From Polaribacter sp. (GTDB taxonomy: Bacteria; Bacteroidota; Bacteroidia; Flavobacteriales; Flavobacteriaceae): a stretch of 58,377 bases of DNA. The DNA is taken from NCBI GenBank assembly GCA_023254055.1, contig JALQYN010000069.1, forward strand, positions 1-58,377. Reading direction: 5' to 3'. Below, piece by piece: positions 26,163-34,620 of this stretch. Below the pieces are notes generated by a model that saw only the letters and a list, made by a program, of their open reading frames with translations, was not told where the DNA came from and did no database searches. Position numbers and translations under genes: made by a program. Numbering within the stretch: position 1 is the stretch's first letter; every line of letters starts with the position of its first letter.

Positions 26163-28172
26163 CTACCAAATCTTTATTCTCTCTTCAGGTGCTTTGTAAT
26201 TTTTATCACCAGGCTGTACATTAAAGGTTTCATAAAAAGGTGTAAAGTTCATTAGCGGACCGTTTACACGCCAAATTGGTGGCGAATGTGAATTTGTTTT
26301 GATGTAATTACGCAAATAAGCATCTCTAGTTTTTACTCGCCAGATTCTTGCAATCGACATAAAGAAGCGTTCATCTGGAGTAAAACCTTGAATTTTAGTA
26401 GTTCCTTTACCTTGTTCGGTTAGTTTAAAAGCATCATAAGCAATTGAAATTCCGCCATTATCAGCAGTATTTTCTCCTACGGTTAATCCTCCTTGCAAGT
26501 GAAGTCCGTCTAACACTGTAAATGAACTATAACGATCTATCATCTGTTGCGTTTTTGCTTTAAACTTGGTATAATCATCTTCTGTCCACCAGTTTTTTAC
26601 ATTTCCATCTTTATCGTATTGTGCTCCTTGATCGTCAAAAGCATGTGTTAATTCGTGTCCGATTACCATACCTATCCCTCCATAATTTACGGCATCATCT
26701 GCTGTTACATCAAAATAAGGGAATTGTAAAATTCCGGCAGGAAAAACAATTTCATTTAAAGGCGGATTGTAATATGCTGTTACGGTTGATGGCGTTGTAC
26801 CCCAACGATCTCTATTTGGCGCTTTGTTTAATTGATTTGCTTGATATTGGTATTGATCTTTTTTCAATGCAACAACATTTTCAAAATATTTCCCTTTTTG
26901 AATTTGAACATTGTATTCTCTCCAAACATCAGGATATCCAACTTTTTTTGTAATCGCGTATAGTTTTTCTTTGGCTTGTTGTTTTGTTACATCACTCATC
27001 CAATCTAATTGGTTGATTCTATTTTCAAAGGCTTTTTGTAGATTATTTACCAAATCTAAAACTCGTTTTTTAGCTTCTTCATTAAAGTATCTTTTCACAT
27101 ACAACTGTCCAAGCGCAAAACCCAATTGTCTATCCACTTTTTGAACCATCAATTGCGCACGAGATTTTTGTGTTGACTGTCCGTACAAAACCTTTGCATA
27201 TTCAAAATTTGCATTTTCAAAAGGTTTACTTAAAATATCAGAATATGTAGACAATGTAGCAGCTTTTAAATAAGTTTTCCAGTCAGAAATAGAAATAGTA
27301 ACCAATAGCTTATTCAATTCTTTATAATAAGCTGGTTGCTTAATATCTACAGCATCTGCTTTCAAATTTAATTGATTCAATAAGTTTGACCACCCAATAT
27401 TAGGCTGACTTTTATTGATATCGGAAACAGCCATTTTGTTGTAATTGGCTTTTACATTTCTACGTTCAATTCTTGTTTTATGAGAAGCGGCTAATTTTTT
27501 TTCAATACCGTATGCAATTGCAGCATTCTCATCTGCATTTTTTGTGTCGGTTAACCTAAATAAAGTTGTAAGGTAATTTTTATACGCATTTTGAATGGTA
27601 ACAGAAACCGAATCTGATTTGAAATAATAGTCTCTATCCGGTAAGCCTAGCCCAGCTTGACCAAAATGTAGGATGTTTACACTACTATTTTCATTATCTG
27701 GAGAAACATTCATTCCGATGATTGAATAGTTTCCTGAAGTAATTTGATTTGTCACAAAAGACATCAATGAAGCAACATTTTTTATGGCTTCAATCTCTTC
27801 TAATATTGGTTTTATTGGTGTATACCCAAGTTCGTTAATAGTTTTTGTATCCATTCCTGAACTATAAAAGTCACCAACTTTTTGTTCGATACTTCCCTCA
27901 GTGTGTTCTGTAGTAGATACTTCAGTTAAAATGTTTTCTAACAATACTTTTTGTGGAATGTTTAAGAAACTATAAGAACCAACTCCAACTTGATCTTCTG
28001 CAATAACTGCATTGTCTAGCCATTGTTTATTTACACGGGCAAAGAAATTATCACCTGGTTTAATAGATGCTGTAATACCATCAAAATCCATTTTATTTTT
28101 GACAGATTTATTTTCTGTATTGCAGGAAGCAAATCCTAATAAAATTAACGAAACAAAAAGTATTTTTCTCAT
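26163..28172 (-). CDS. M13 family zinc metallopeptidase (neprilysin-like lipoprotein)
   Basis: The 669-residue peptidase has a lipoprotein signal with Cys17 (GFASC), so it is membrane-tethered. The zinc motif HELTH is at 506-510, the third ligand glutamate is in GENTADNGG (about 566), and the substrate-binding block NAYYNP-like TAYYNPPLNEIVFPAG is at 464-480. M13 enzymes cleave short peptides before hydrophobic residues. The C-terminus ends in the conserved KNYKAPEERIKIW (usually W at the end). A textbook promoter lies at 28193-28222. It is one of several exported peptidases in this window. Confidence 0.92.
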   Translation of the reverse strand: MRKILFVSLILLGFASCNTENKSVKNKMDFDGITASIKPGDNFFARVNKQWLDNAVIAEDQVGVGSYSFLNIPQKVLLENILTEVSTTEHTEGSIEQKVGDFYSSGMDTKTINELGYTPIKPILEEIEAIKNVASLMSFVTNQITSGNYSIIGMNVSPDNENSSVNILHFGQAGLGLPDRDYYFKSDSVSVTIQNAYKNYLTTLFRLTDTKNADENAAIAYGIEKKLAASHKTRIERRNVKANYNKMAVSDINKSQPNIGWSNLLNQLNLKADAVDIKQPAYYKELNKLLVTISISDWKTYLKAATLSTYSDILSKPFENANFEYAKVLYGQSTQKSRAQLMVQKVDRQLGFALGQLYVKRYFNEEAKKRVLDLVNNLQKAFENRINQLDWMSDVTKQQAKEKLYAITKKVGYPDVWREYNVQIQKGKYFENVVALKKDQYQYQANQLNKAPNRDRWGTTPSTVTAYYNPPLNEIVFPAGILQFPYFDVTADDAVNYGGIGMVIGHELTHAFDDQGAQYDKDGNVKNWWTEDDYTKFKAKTQQMIDRYSSFTVLDGLHLQGGLTVGENTADNGGISIAYDAFKLTEQGKGTTKIQGFTPDERFFMSIARIWRVKTRDAYLRNYIKTNSHSPPIWRVNGPLMNFTPFYETFNVQPGDKNYKAPEERIKIW

Positions 28173-28192
28173 AAGTTTAAATATAGTTTAGA

Positions 28193-28222
28193 CAAATATA
28201 GGAAAATATATAGTCCCTCAAA
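28193..28222 (-). promoter_or_regulatory. Promoter of the M13 gene
   Basis: On the minus strand TATATTTG (28200-28193) and TTTG (28222-28219) are 18 bp apart, matching the Bacteroidota consensus. The -7 element is 21 bp before the ATG. Confidence 0.6.
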
Positions 28223-28244
28223 CAGAAGTTATAAAGCATAAAAA

Positions 28245-28270
28245 AAAGCAACTTTTTTTAAAGTTGCTTT
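28245..28270 (-). terminator. Terminator of the long cold-shock-domain gene
   Basis: Perfect 11-bp arms AAAGCAACTTT (28245-28255) and AAAGTTGCTTT (28260-28270) with a 4-nt loop lie 26 bp beyond the stop, with a T-run on the minus strand. Confidence 0.8.
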
Positions 28271-28295
28271 GATATATATAGATTGGTATGTATAA

Positions 28296-28751
28296 TTATT
28301 TTTTTAATTTCACTTTTACCGCATTCATTCCTTTTAAACCTTTTTCTAGCTCAAAAGTAACTTTATCGTTTTCTGTGATTTCATCAATTAAGCCACTAAC
28401 GTGTGTAAAGTATTTTTCTTGGTTGTCTGTATCTAAAATAAAACCATATCCTTTAGAAGAATCGAAGAAAGAAACTTTACCATTTCTAATTGGGTCTTCT
28501 GCTTCACCTTCTTCTTTTTTAGGAATTCCTAAAATAATATCTTCTAACTCAACTTCTATTTTCTGAGATGGATCTGGTGGAGTGTCTGTTAAATTACCAT
28601 TATGATCTACATAAGCAAATTCAATTCCAGCCTTACCATTTTCTCTAACATCAGCTTTACGAGCCTCCATTTTCTTTCTTTTGTCTTCACGTTTTTTTAA
28701 GCGTTTCTTTTCTTTTTCGCTCTTATTGTAGGTCTGCTGAGATTTTGCCAT
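28296..28751 (-). CDS. Cold-shock-domain protein with basic N-terminal extension
   Basis: The 151-residue protein has an N-terminal lysine-rich charged helix (about 1-40, KEKKRLKKREDKRKKMEARK), a linker of about 45 residues, and a C-terminal cold-shock domain (about 88-150). The domain has RNP1-like KGYGFI and RNP2-like YFTHVS. The basic extension probably adds nonspecific RNA or ribosome binding. Cold-shock proteins are usually 65-75 residues, so the extension is notable, though this architecture recurs in Bacteroidota. It has its own promoter and terminator. Confidence 0.85.
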   Translation of the reverse strand: MAKSQQTYNKSEKEKKRLKKREDKRKKMEARKADVRENGKAGIEFAYVDHNGNLTDTPPDPSQKIEVELEDIILGIPKKEEGEAEDPIRNGKVSFFDSSKGYGFILDTDNQEKYFTHVSGLIDEITENDKVTFELEKGLKGMNAVKVKLKK

Positions 28752-28788
28752 ATGAATTTTATAATGTTTTTTTTACTATTTAAGTTTC

Positions 28789-28821
28789 CAAAGATACGAT
28801 TTTACTAAATACCAATGCAAA
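28789..28821 (-). promoter_or_regulatory. Promoter of the long cold-shock-domain gene
   Basis: On the minus strand TATCTTTG (28796-28789) and TTTG (28821-28818) are 21 bp apart. A 5' UTR of about 30 bases results, unlike the long leaders of some cold-shock mRNAs. Confidence 0.5.
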
Positions 28822-28922
28822 TTTGATGTATTAAGATTTTATAGTCCTGTCATATAACCAAGAAACACTCAAATAGCATACACTGAATAATATTTAATTT
28901 TCTCTAACCCTTTATAGTTACT

Positions 28923-31900
28923 TTACAAACTTGTCTTTATTTTTTGAAATTGACTCACCAATTCAGTATATCTCTTTTTAGCATCTTGTCCAGGAACTTG
29001 ATCTGCACCGCTAATTGAATTCAATAAAAAGGAAACTTGAGAAACAAACATTTGCTGTGGATAAGCACCAGAATCATTTTTTAATTCTTTAAGAACTGCT
29101 TCTACTTTAATTGCTCTTGCAGATTTTTTACCTTGTAAAGATTTAGCCTCTTTTTCTAAAGCATCTTGTAATTGTCTCGCTTCAGAAAGTAAATCCATTA
29201 CTTTTTGTTGCATTGCAATTTGATTAACGATATCTGCTTTTGTGATCCCTTCATCTTTTACTTTTGGATCCATAACAATTTCAAAAGATTGTTCAAATGA
29301 TTTTCCATCAACCGTTAATTTAGCGGTATAAATCCCTGGAGCTACCATTGGTCCGTTTTTAAAACTTCTACTTTTATTTGCTGACCAAGCTCCTTTTTGC
29401 TGTAAATTCCAGTGAAAACGATTGATTCCTGCTTTTGTTTCTAATTTTGTATCTACATATCTAAAAGTCTGACTCAAATTCATATCTTCTACAATTGTTG
29501 TTTTTGCAATTAAGTTTTTATCACTAACAATTTCTGCAACTGGTTTTCTATTTGAATCTAAAATTTCTAATTGAATTGGCGAAGTATTACCATTCGGAAT
29601 AAAATAATCTATAATCACACTAGTTCCTGGATATTGAACAACACCTTCAGTTCTATAGCCTCTAGAACGATAGCGTATTGTTGTATCAGGTTTAAAAAGA
29701 TGTGCTGTAGAATTCAATTTATTAATACTTTTATCTCTTAAGGTTGTAATGTTGTCTAAAATCCAAAAGCCTCTTCCCATCGTGCTTAAAATTAAATCTC
29801 CTCTAAAAATTTTGACATCAGTAATGGGCGTTACAGGTAAATTCTGTTGAAATTTCTCCCAAGACTTTCCGTCATTAAAAGAAACAAACATTCCGAATTC
29901 GGTTCCAGCGTATAGCAAGCCTTCTCTAACAGGATCTTCTCTTAAAACTTTAGCAGTGAAATCATCTGGAATTCCATTTGAACTTGTAGAAATTAACTCC
30001 CATGTTTTACCATAATTGGTGGTTTTGTAAAAATAAGGTTTGGCATCGCCCAATAAATGTCTGTCAACAGCTATATATGCTTTTGCAGGATTAAATTGTG
30101 ATGGCTCTACCGATTCTAATCTACCTCCTTTAGGTAATTTTCTAGGGGTTACATTGCTCCAAGATTTCCCTCCATTTTGAGTCACAGAAACCACACCATC
30201 ATTAGAACCTGTCCAAATCAATCCTTCTTTTAATTTAGACTCTCTTATAGAATATAAAGTGCTATAATATTCTTCTCCAGTAATATCTCTGGTAATTGGG
30301 CTACCAGAAATTACTTGTTTATCAGCTTCAAAAGCCGTTAAATCTGGTGAAATCGTTTCCCAAATTTTTCCATCGGTCATTGTTTTATGAATGTATTGTG
30401 ACCCATGATACACAACATTTGGATTGTGAGGAGAAACATGAATTGGAGCAACACGCTGAAAACGATATTTTAAATCTTTCGGATTGTGTCCGTATATATA
30501 GGAAGCACCAACAGTATAATTTTTTTCTATTCCGGTTAATTTATTAAAAACTCCAAAATTCCCTTTACAGTTTGCATAGACAATATTATGATTCCCTGGT
30601 TTTGGAACTGCAGGACCCGTTTCACATCCACCAACACTTATCCCCCAGCCTCTTCCTGAAAGTACTCTAGCTGACGGAGGTAAACTCGGTATTGCAACAG
30701 TAGAATTGTCTTGCTGTCCAGCATACAACCAATACGGATACTGATCATCTACTTCTACTTGATACAATTCTGCTGTTGGTTGATTGAATTGTGTAGACCA
30801 TGTTTTACCACCATTGTGCGAAACATTTGCACCGCCATCGTTGGATTGGATTAATAAGTTTGGATTGTTTGGATTGATCCAAATATCATGATTGTCTCCA
30901 TGTGGAACCGACATTCTGCTCCAACTTTTACCACCATCTATTGATTTTAATAATGGATTTGCATTTGAATAAATAATATCTGGATTTGTTGGGTCTAACT
31001 CTATGTTTGTGTAATAAAAAGGTCTGTTTACCAATCCTTGGTTGTTAGAAACCTGCTTAAAAGATTTTCCTTGATCTACAGATTTGTACAAACCCCCATC
31101 TTTACCAGGTGCTTCGATGACTGCATATAAAATACTTGAATCAACAGCAGAAACCGCTAAATCAATTTTTCCAATCAAACCTTTTGGTAACCCATTTTCT
31201 AATTTTACCCAATCCTTTCCACCGTTGATTGATTTGTAAATTCCGCCTTCATCCTTTGTCCCACCAGAAATGATGGTCCAAGGTTTACGCTGCCCTTTCC
31301 ATGCAGCAGCATACACAATATTTGGATTGCTTGGTAATAACTCTAAATCAGCAAAACCAACTTCATCAGAAATAAACAATACTTTTTCCCAGTTTTTACC
31401 ACCATCTATGGTTTTATATATACCACGTTCACTATTATTTTTAAAAGCATTCCCAATAGCGGCAACCCATACAATATTATGATTTGTTGGATCTATTTCT
31501 ACTGCGCCAATTTGACCTGTTTCTCTTAAGCCAATATGTTCCCAGGTTTTCCCAGCATTGATCGATTTATAAACACCTTTTCCTGAAATTACATTGCTTC
31601 GTAAACCATCAGATCCTGTACCCACATATACAATATTTGGATCGTTAACAGCAACTTCAATAGCACCTATAGAAGGAGTTGCGAAAAATCCGTCAGAAAC
31701 ATTATTCCATGTAGTTCCATAATCTTCTGATTTCCATACTCCACCACCGGTTGCACCTAAATAAAAAGTTCCTGGTAACATGGGTGTTCCTGTAACGGTT
31801 GTTACTCTTCCACCTCTTTCAGGGCCAACTGTTCTGTATTTTAAAACACTAAAATCTTGTGCGATTAGTGTGCTTGTAAAAAAGAATGCTAAAAGAATTT

Positions 31901-31925
31901 TTAAGGATACTGATAAAGACTTCAT
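28923..31925 (-). CDS. Exported BNR/sortilin-type beta-propeller protein, 1000 aa (copy 2)
   Basis: A Sec signal peptide (1-23, ending TLIAQ) leads into a propeller with Asp-box repeats such as KSINAGKTWEHIG, KTIDGGKNWEKV and KSIDGGKSWSRM. WSTQFNQPTAELYQV and YPYWLYAGQQ have direct counterparts (WSTWYNQPTSQLYHV, YPYWVYGGQQ) in the gene at 18670. Like that gene it ends with a helical segment of about 120 residues. Identical length (1000 aa) and collinear landmarks make the two paralogues, though clearly diverged. TAAATTTG (minus strand, 31960-31953) is its probable -7 element. Enzymatic activity is not evident. Confidence 0.85.
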   Translation of the reverse strand: MKSLSVSLKILLAFFFTSTLIAQDFSVLKYRTVGPERGGRVTTVTGTPMLPGTFYLGATGGGVWKSEDYGTTWNNVSDGFFATPSIGAIEVAVNDPNIVYVGTGSDGLRSNVISGKGVYKSINAGKTWEHIGLRETGQIGAVEIDPTNHNIVWVAAIGNAFKNNSERGIYKTIDGGKNWEKVLFISDEVGFADLELLPSNPNIVYAAAWKGQRKPWTIISGGTKDEGGIYKSINGGKDWVKLENGLPKGLIGKIDLAVSAVDSSILYAVIEAPGKDGGLYKSVDQGKSFKQVSNNQGLVNRPFYYTNIELDPTNPDIIYSNANPLLKSIDGGKSWSRMSVPHGDNHDIWINPNNPNLLIQSNDGGANVSHNGGKTWSTQFNQPTAELYQVEVDDQYPYWLYAGQQDNSTVAIPSLPPSARVLSGRGWGISVGGCETGPAVPKPGNHNIVYANCKGNFGVFNKLTGIEKNYTVGASYIYGHNPKDLKYRFQRVAPIHVSPHNPNVVYHGSQYIHKTMTDGKIWETISPDLTAFEADKQVISGSPITRDITGEEYYSTLYSIRESKLKEGLIWTGSNDGVVSVTQNGGKSWSNVTPRKLPKGGRLESVEPSQFNPAKAYIAVDRHLLGDAKPYFYKTTNYGKTWELISTSSNGIPDDFTAKVLREDPVREGLLYAGTEFGMFVSFNDGKSWEKFQQNLPVTPITDVKIFRGDLILSTMGRGFWILDNITTLRDKSINKLNSTAHLFKPDTTIRYRSRGYRTEGVVQYPGTSVIIDYFIPNGNTSPIQLEILDSNRKPVAEIVSDKNLIAKTTIVEDMNLSQTFRYVDTKLETKAGINRFHWNLQQKGAWSANKSRSFKNGPMVAPGIYTAKLTVDGKSFEQSFEIVMDPKVKDEGITKADIVNQIAMQQKVMDLLSEARQLQDALEKEAKSLQGKKSARAIKVEAVLKELKNDSGAYPQQMFVSQVSFLLNSISGADQVPGQDAKKRYTELVSQFQKIKTSL

Positions 31926-31966
31926 AAGTTTGGTTTAAATTGTGTTAATTCTCAAATTTAGAGAAA

Positions 31967-32003
31967 AAATAAATCCAACTAAAATTATTAGTTGGATTTA
32001 TTT
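31967..32003 (-). terminator. Terminator of the D-amino-acid operon
   Basis: Perfect 16-bp arms (31967-31982 and 31988-32003) with core ATCCAACTAA / TTAGTTGGAT enclose a 5-nt loop, 7 bp beyond the D-aminoacylase stop codon. It overlaps the upstream part of the promoter of the next gene. Confidence 0.85.
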
Positions 32004-32009
32004 GATTTA

Positions 32010-33608
32010 TTATTTATTCCAAGCTTTTCGAAGTACTTCTCCCGCTTTTAACTTTTTAAATTCTGCGTTGTCTATAGAAATTTGTCCGTTGACTAGTACA
32101 TATGGAATCCCTTCTGGGTATTGGTGTGGTTCTTGAAAAGTTGCTTTGTCAATTATTGTTTCTGCATCAAAAACAACAATATCTGCTTTTGCACCTACTC
32201 TAATAACTCCCCTGTTTTTTAAACCTAAAGTAGTAGCAGGAAGTTGTGTCATTTTATAAATAGCCGTAGCCAATGAAATTGTTTTTTTATCTCTAGCGTA
32301 ATGTCCTAATACTCTTGGAAATGTTCCGTACCATCTTGGATGAGGATGTCCAATACCAGGTTTCACCAACCTTCCATCAGATGCAATCATGGTTTGTGGA
32401 TGTTGCATAATACGCTCTACATCTACTTCACTCATAGCGTGAAATATACAAGAAGCTCCCCCGTTTACTTGAGCTTCAATTACTAATTCAGCGCCAGTTT
32501 CTGAATTTACTTTTAGTCCTTTTTGCTCAGCCCAATATTTAAGGGTTTTACCTTCTAATTCTGGTTGCCATGCTACTTTTGCAAATTGTACCCTTGCCAA
32601 ATCATTCCCACCTCTATCGTTTTCTATATTAAAAATAATTCCTGCTTTGATACGCTCTCTTAATTTTGGTTTTTTTAATCGTTCTTTAAAGGCATCATTT
32701 CCACCAGCCCTAGCCCAACTCGGAATTAAAATTGAAATTCCTGTATAACTTGCATTGTATGGATATTGATCTATTTTTATATCTAATCCAGCAGTTCTGG
32801 CTGAATCTACCATTGATAATGTTACTGAACTTTTTCCCCACATAGGTTTTCCAATGACTTTATGATGGGTTAAAATAACTGGAATGTTCGCTTTATCAGA
32901 AATGGTAATCGCTTCTCTAACAGCAGCAAACAACCCCAAACCTTCTTCTCTTAAATGTGAAGTGTAAATTCCTCCTAAATTAGCTGATATTTTTGACAAT
33001 TCTATAACCTCCTCTATTTTTGAAAATGCACCTGGTAAATATTTTAATCCTGTAGAAATTCCAAATGCACCTTCACTCATAGCTGTTTTGATTTGTGCTT
33101 TCATAATCGCTAATTCTTCCGATGTAGGCATACGATTCTCTAATTGCATCACATTGCTACGCACTTTATTGTGCCCAACCAAATAACCTACATTCATTCC
33201 AATTCCGATGGAATCTAATTTTTGTAAATAAGCAGCAAATGGCCAAGGGCTATTTCCGTCAGGACCACCTAAAGCTGTTGTGACACCTTGTCTTAACATG
33301 CTTTCACAATCTGACAATTCTAAAATGGGTTCTAAATGTGCGTGCATATCTATAAAGCCGGGTGATACTGATAAACCTGAAGCGTCAATTCTTCTATTAG
33401 CTTTAGAATTTGAGAGGTCTCCAAGTTTTTGAATCACATGATTTTTGATTCCAATATCAGTTGCAATAGGATCTTTACCTGAACCATCATACACAGTTCC
33501 TTTTTCTATAATGATATCAAAAACTGTATGATCATTAGTACAAGAGAATAGCAATGTTATTCCAAATACAAATAAAATACAATGTATACTGTTTTTATAA
33601 TTGTTCAT
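32010..33608 (-). CDS. N-acyl-D-amino-acid deacylase family amidohydrolase, lipoprotein
   Basis: The 532-residue protein has a lipoprotein signal (LLFSC, Cys23). Metal-site motifs of the D-aminoacylase group are DMHAHLEP (HxH), TSHLREEG, ILTHHKVIG and the catalytic aspartate in IASDGRL. Such enzymes release the acyl group from N-acyl-D-amino acids and may also act on D-amino-acid-containing dipeptides. The next upstream gene, 8 bp away, is a D-amino-acid transaminase, which would use the product. The pair suggests recovery of D-amino acids from peptidoglycan or bacterial debris, with the first step outside the cytoplasm. Confidence 0.88.
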   Translation of the reverse strand: MNNYKNSIHCILFVFGITLLFSCTNDHTVFDIIIEKGTVYDGSGKDPIATDIGIKNHVIQKLGDLSNSKANRRIDASGLSVSPGFIDMHAHLEPILELSDCESMLRQGVTTALGGPDGNSPWPFAAYLQKLDSIGIGMNVGYLVGHNKVRSNVMQLENRMPTSEELAIMKAQIKTAMSEGAFGISTGLKYLPGAFSKIEEVIELSKISANLGGIYTSHLREEGLGLFAAVREAITISDKANIPVILTHHKVIGKPMWGKSSVTLSMVDSARTAGLDIKIDQYPYNASYTGISILIPSWARAGGNDAFKERLKKPKLRERIKAGIIFNIENDRGGNDLARVQFAKVAWQPELEGKTLKYWAEQKGLKVNSETGAELVIEAQVNGGASCIFHAMSEVDVERIMQHPQTMIASDGRLVKPGIGHPHPRWYGTFPRVLGHYARDKKTISLATAIYKMTQLPATTLGLKNRGVIRVGAKADIVVFDAETIIDKATFQEPHQYPEGIPYVLVNGQISIDNAEFKKLKAGEVLRKAWNK

Positions 33609-33616
33609 AATGGCTA

Positions 33617-34459
33617 TTATTTTAACTCTAAATACGCTTGTTGTAATTTTTCAGTGATCTTTCCAATAGCATCCTCTTGATAAAAGAAATGGTTGTTCAT
33701 TTGTCTTATAGAAGCAATCTGAGTTGATGTGCCTGTTAAAAAAGCTTCGTCTATTTCAGAAATTTCAGAAAAGAGAACTCCTTCTTCAACAACTTTTATA
33801 TCAAGTTTGTTACATAAATCGATAACTATTTGTCTTGTAATACCATTGAGAATAAATTGATCTGCTGGATGAGTATATACAGTATTCCCTTTCACAAAAA
33901 ACACATTGCAATGTGAAGCTTCTGTGATGACTCCATCTCGAACAAACAAGGTTTCAAAGCAATTCTGTTGCATTGCAAATTCGTTAGCCATGACATTTCC
34001 TAGTAACGAAGTCATTTTTAAATCACATTTTTCCCATCGGTAATCATTCGTTGTAACAACAGCAGCATGTATTTGATTAATCTCTGGCAGTTTTTTAGGT
34101 ACTGCATACATCATAACTGTTGGAGTTGTGTTTTTAGGATACGAATGCGTTCTTGGAGCAGTTCCCCTTGTAACTTGCATGTATAACAAACAATCTTGTT
34201 CTTGTAATTCTGCTGCAATTAATAATTTTTCAATTTCTTTTTGAAGCGATTTTACATCAAAATCAATATCGATTGTATCCAAACAATATTGTAAACGCTT
34301 TAAGTGTGCATCTCCATAAAAAAAGCGTCCATTAATTTGAACCATCACTTCATAAATGCCATCTCCAAATAAAAATCCTCTGTCAAATACAGATATTTTG
34401 GCAGTTTTTGCATCTAATATTTCACCATTAAGATATACTTTAGTTGGATAGTTGTTCAT
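33617..34459 (-). CDS. D-amino-acid transaminase, class IV PLP enzyme
   Basis: The 280-residue enzyme is fold-type IV. It has VYLNGEI at the start, FDRGFLFGDGIYEV, the R98/H105 pair in RGTAPRTH that binds the D-substrate carboxylate, and the PLP lysine K148 in CDLKMTSLLGN. This set favours D-amino-acid transaminase over branched-chain transaminase. It is cytoplasmic and interconverts D-amino acids and 2-oxo acids, especially D-alanine and D-glutamate. It is the first gene of a two-gene operon with the D-aminoacylase, 8 bp apart, ending at 31967. Confidence 0.88.
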   Translation of the reverse strand: MNNYPTKVYLNGEILDAKTAKISVFDRGFLFGDGIYEVMVQINGRFFYGDAHLKRLQYCLDTIDIDFDVKSLQKEIEKLLIAAELQEQDCLLYMQVTRGTAPRTHSYPKNTTPTVMMYAVPKKLPEINQIHAAVVTTNDYRWEKCDLKMTSLLGNVMANEFAMQQNCFETLFVRDGVITEASHCNVFFVKGNTVYTHPADQFILNGITRQIVIDLCNKLDIKVVEEGVLFSEISEIDEAFLTGTSTQIASIRQMNNHFFYQEDAIGKITEKLQQAYLELK

Positions 34460-34620
34460 GAAGCCTGCTATATAATTTATGGATGAAAGTTAGTTATATA
34501 TTTTATTACAGGAAAATTTTGTTTTAAATATTGTAAGCTTACGTTAAAATTTTCAATCTTTTTTTACTCAGAACTTTTTTTCAAGTAACTTTACTCGAAT
34601 TAAACTTAAATCAACTTAAA

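Noticed and set aside
34512..34554. GAAAATTTT / AAAATTTTC repeat and GTAAGCTTAC palindrome
   Set aside because: Low-complexity AT sequence expected by chance in this base composition.
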